In this document: positions 63,858 through 64,000 of the stretch, piece after piece
Position numbering within the stretch: position 1 is the stretch's first letter
Layout of the letters: each line of letters opens with the position of its first letter
Assembly: GCA_963813355.1 (NCBI GenBank)
Contig: CAWEYS010000023.1
Coordinates: 248,001-312,000 of the forward strand
DNA length: 64,000 bases
Reading direction: 5' to 3'
Source: DATAGF01 sp963813355
GTDB lineage: Bacteria > Actinomycetota > Thermoleophilia > Miltoncostaeales > Miltoncostaeaceae
Notes under the pieces: generated by a model
What the model was told of the DNA's origin: nothing
Database searches by the model: none
Seen by the model: only the letters and a program-made list of their open reading frames with translations
Made by a program: the position numbers and the translations under genes

Positions 63858-64000
63858 GTGAGCCTGCTGCGCGAGGCGCGCGAGTGGCTGCTGACCGTCC
63901 GCGCGGTCCGGCGGCTGCGCAGCCGGGCCCGGCGCCCGCCCCTGTCCGCCGCCGGCCCGGGCGCGCGGCCGCGGCCCACGACCCCGCGGCCCGACGACGA
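63858..64000 (+). CDS. N-terminal part of a hypothetical protein, 3' end outside window
   Basis: GTG at 63858 has GAGGAGAC 7 bp upstream and opens a frame that stays open to the window end (47 codons). The visible part is basic: SLLREAREWLLTVRAVRRLRSRARRPP then Pro-Arg-rich sequence. No family can be assigned. It is divergent from chrA, so the 61-bp gap must hold both promoters. Confidence 0.5.
   Translation, partial: MSLLREAREWLLTVRAVRRLRSRARRPPLSAAGPGARPRPTTPRPDD

Overview
The window is very GC-rich chromosomal DNA with many GTG starts. Its gene order is bacterial core type: dnaG-rpoD, glyQ-glyS-ppdK, dxs-tlyA-nadK-recN, and aroC-aroK-aroB-aroQ-pepQ-efp-accB-accC-nusB. It also carries many ECF sigma factors with anti-sigma partners, an RskA-type anti-sigma factor and an MMPL exporter. 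Together these point to an actinobacterium. A two-subunit glycyl-tRNA synthetase and a pyruvate phosphate dikinase in one operon suggest a deep-branching class such as Thermoleophilia; that placement is inference from gene content, not from a marker phylogeny. No tRNA, rRNA, CRISPR array, intact insertion sequence or prophage was recognised.

Layout. 0-12 kb is information processing and central metabolism: a truncated secreted protein at the edge, rpoD and dnaG, msrA, a helix-hairpin-helix membrane protein, a dGTPase-like HD hydrolase, ppdK and glyS/glyQ. 12-18.4 kb holds a MalT-like LuxR regulator, a VOC protein, a sulfite-oxidase-like enzyme (frameshifted) and an MMPL transporter with a small leader gene and a striking operator region. 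18.4-23.6 kb is accessory and partly decayed: an ECF41 sigma factor (frameshifted) divergent from an NmrA-like oxidoreductase that has a near-consensus ECF41 promoter, an acyl-CoA-dehydrogenase-like flavoenzyme divergent from an HxlR regulator, and a broken secreted-protein gene.

23.6-41 kb is mostly housekeeping: recO, glutaredoxin, DedA, P1 peptidase, mutM, thymidine phosphorylase, a secreted PDZ-TPR protein, dodecin, an operon of DUF3891/RDD/nonapeptide-repeat proteins behind a UvrD-like helicase, NUDIX, M20 peptidase, pyrG and an aldo-keto reductase. 41-45 kb has a LysR regulator and a secreted DUF4394 protein next to an ECF sigma/RskA pair. 45-53 kb has recN-nadK-tlyA-dxs and a divergent pair of ECF sigma genes with a zinc anti-sigma factor. 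53-63 kb is one long minus-strand run from chrA and the shikimate genes through efp, a biotin carboxyl carrier fusion and biotin carboxylase to nusB and an xseB-like gene.

The most interesting points are: (1) the AccB biotin carrier is fused to a complete OadA/PycB-type carboxyltransferase whose catalytic Lys and His-x-His are replaced, so it looks like a dead enzyme used as a scaffold; (2) a 165-bp near-palindrome between chrA and aroC whose closing stem is fully paired only in plus-strand RNA, suggesting a structured RNA or a mobile palindrome; (3) six single-base +1 interruptions in five otherwise well-conserved genes, which look more like a systematic sequence artefact than decay; (4) several well-formed operators and an ECF41 promoter. 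Many gene junctions are GTGA or ATGA overlaps, so translational coupling is common here.
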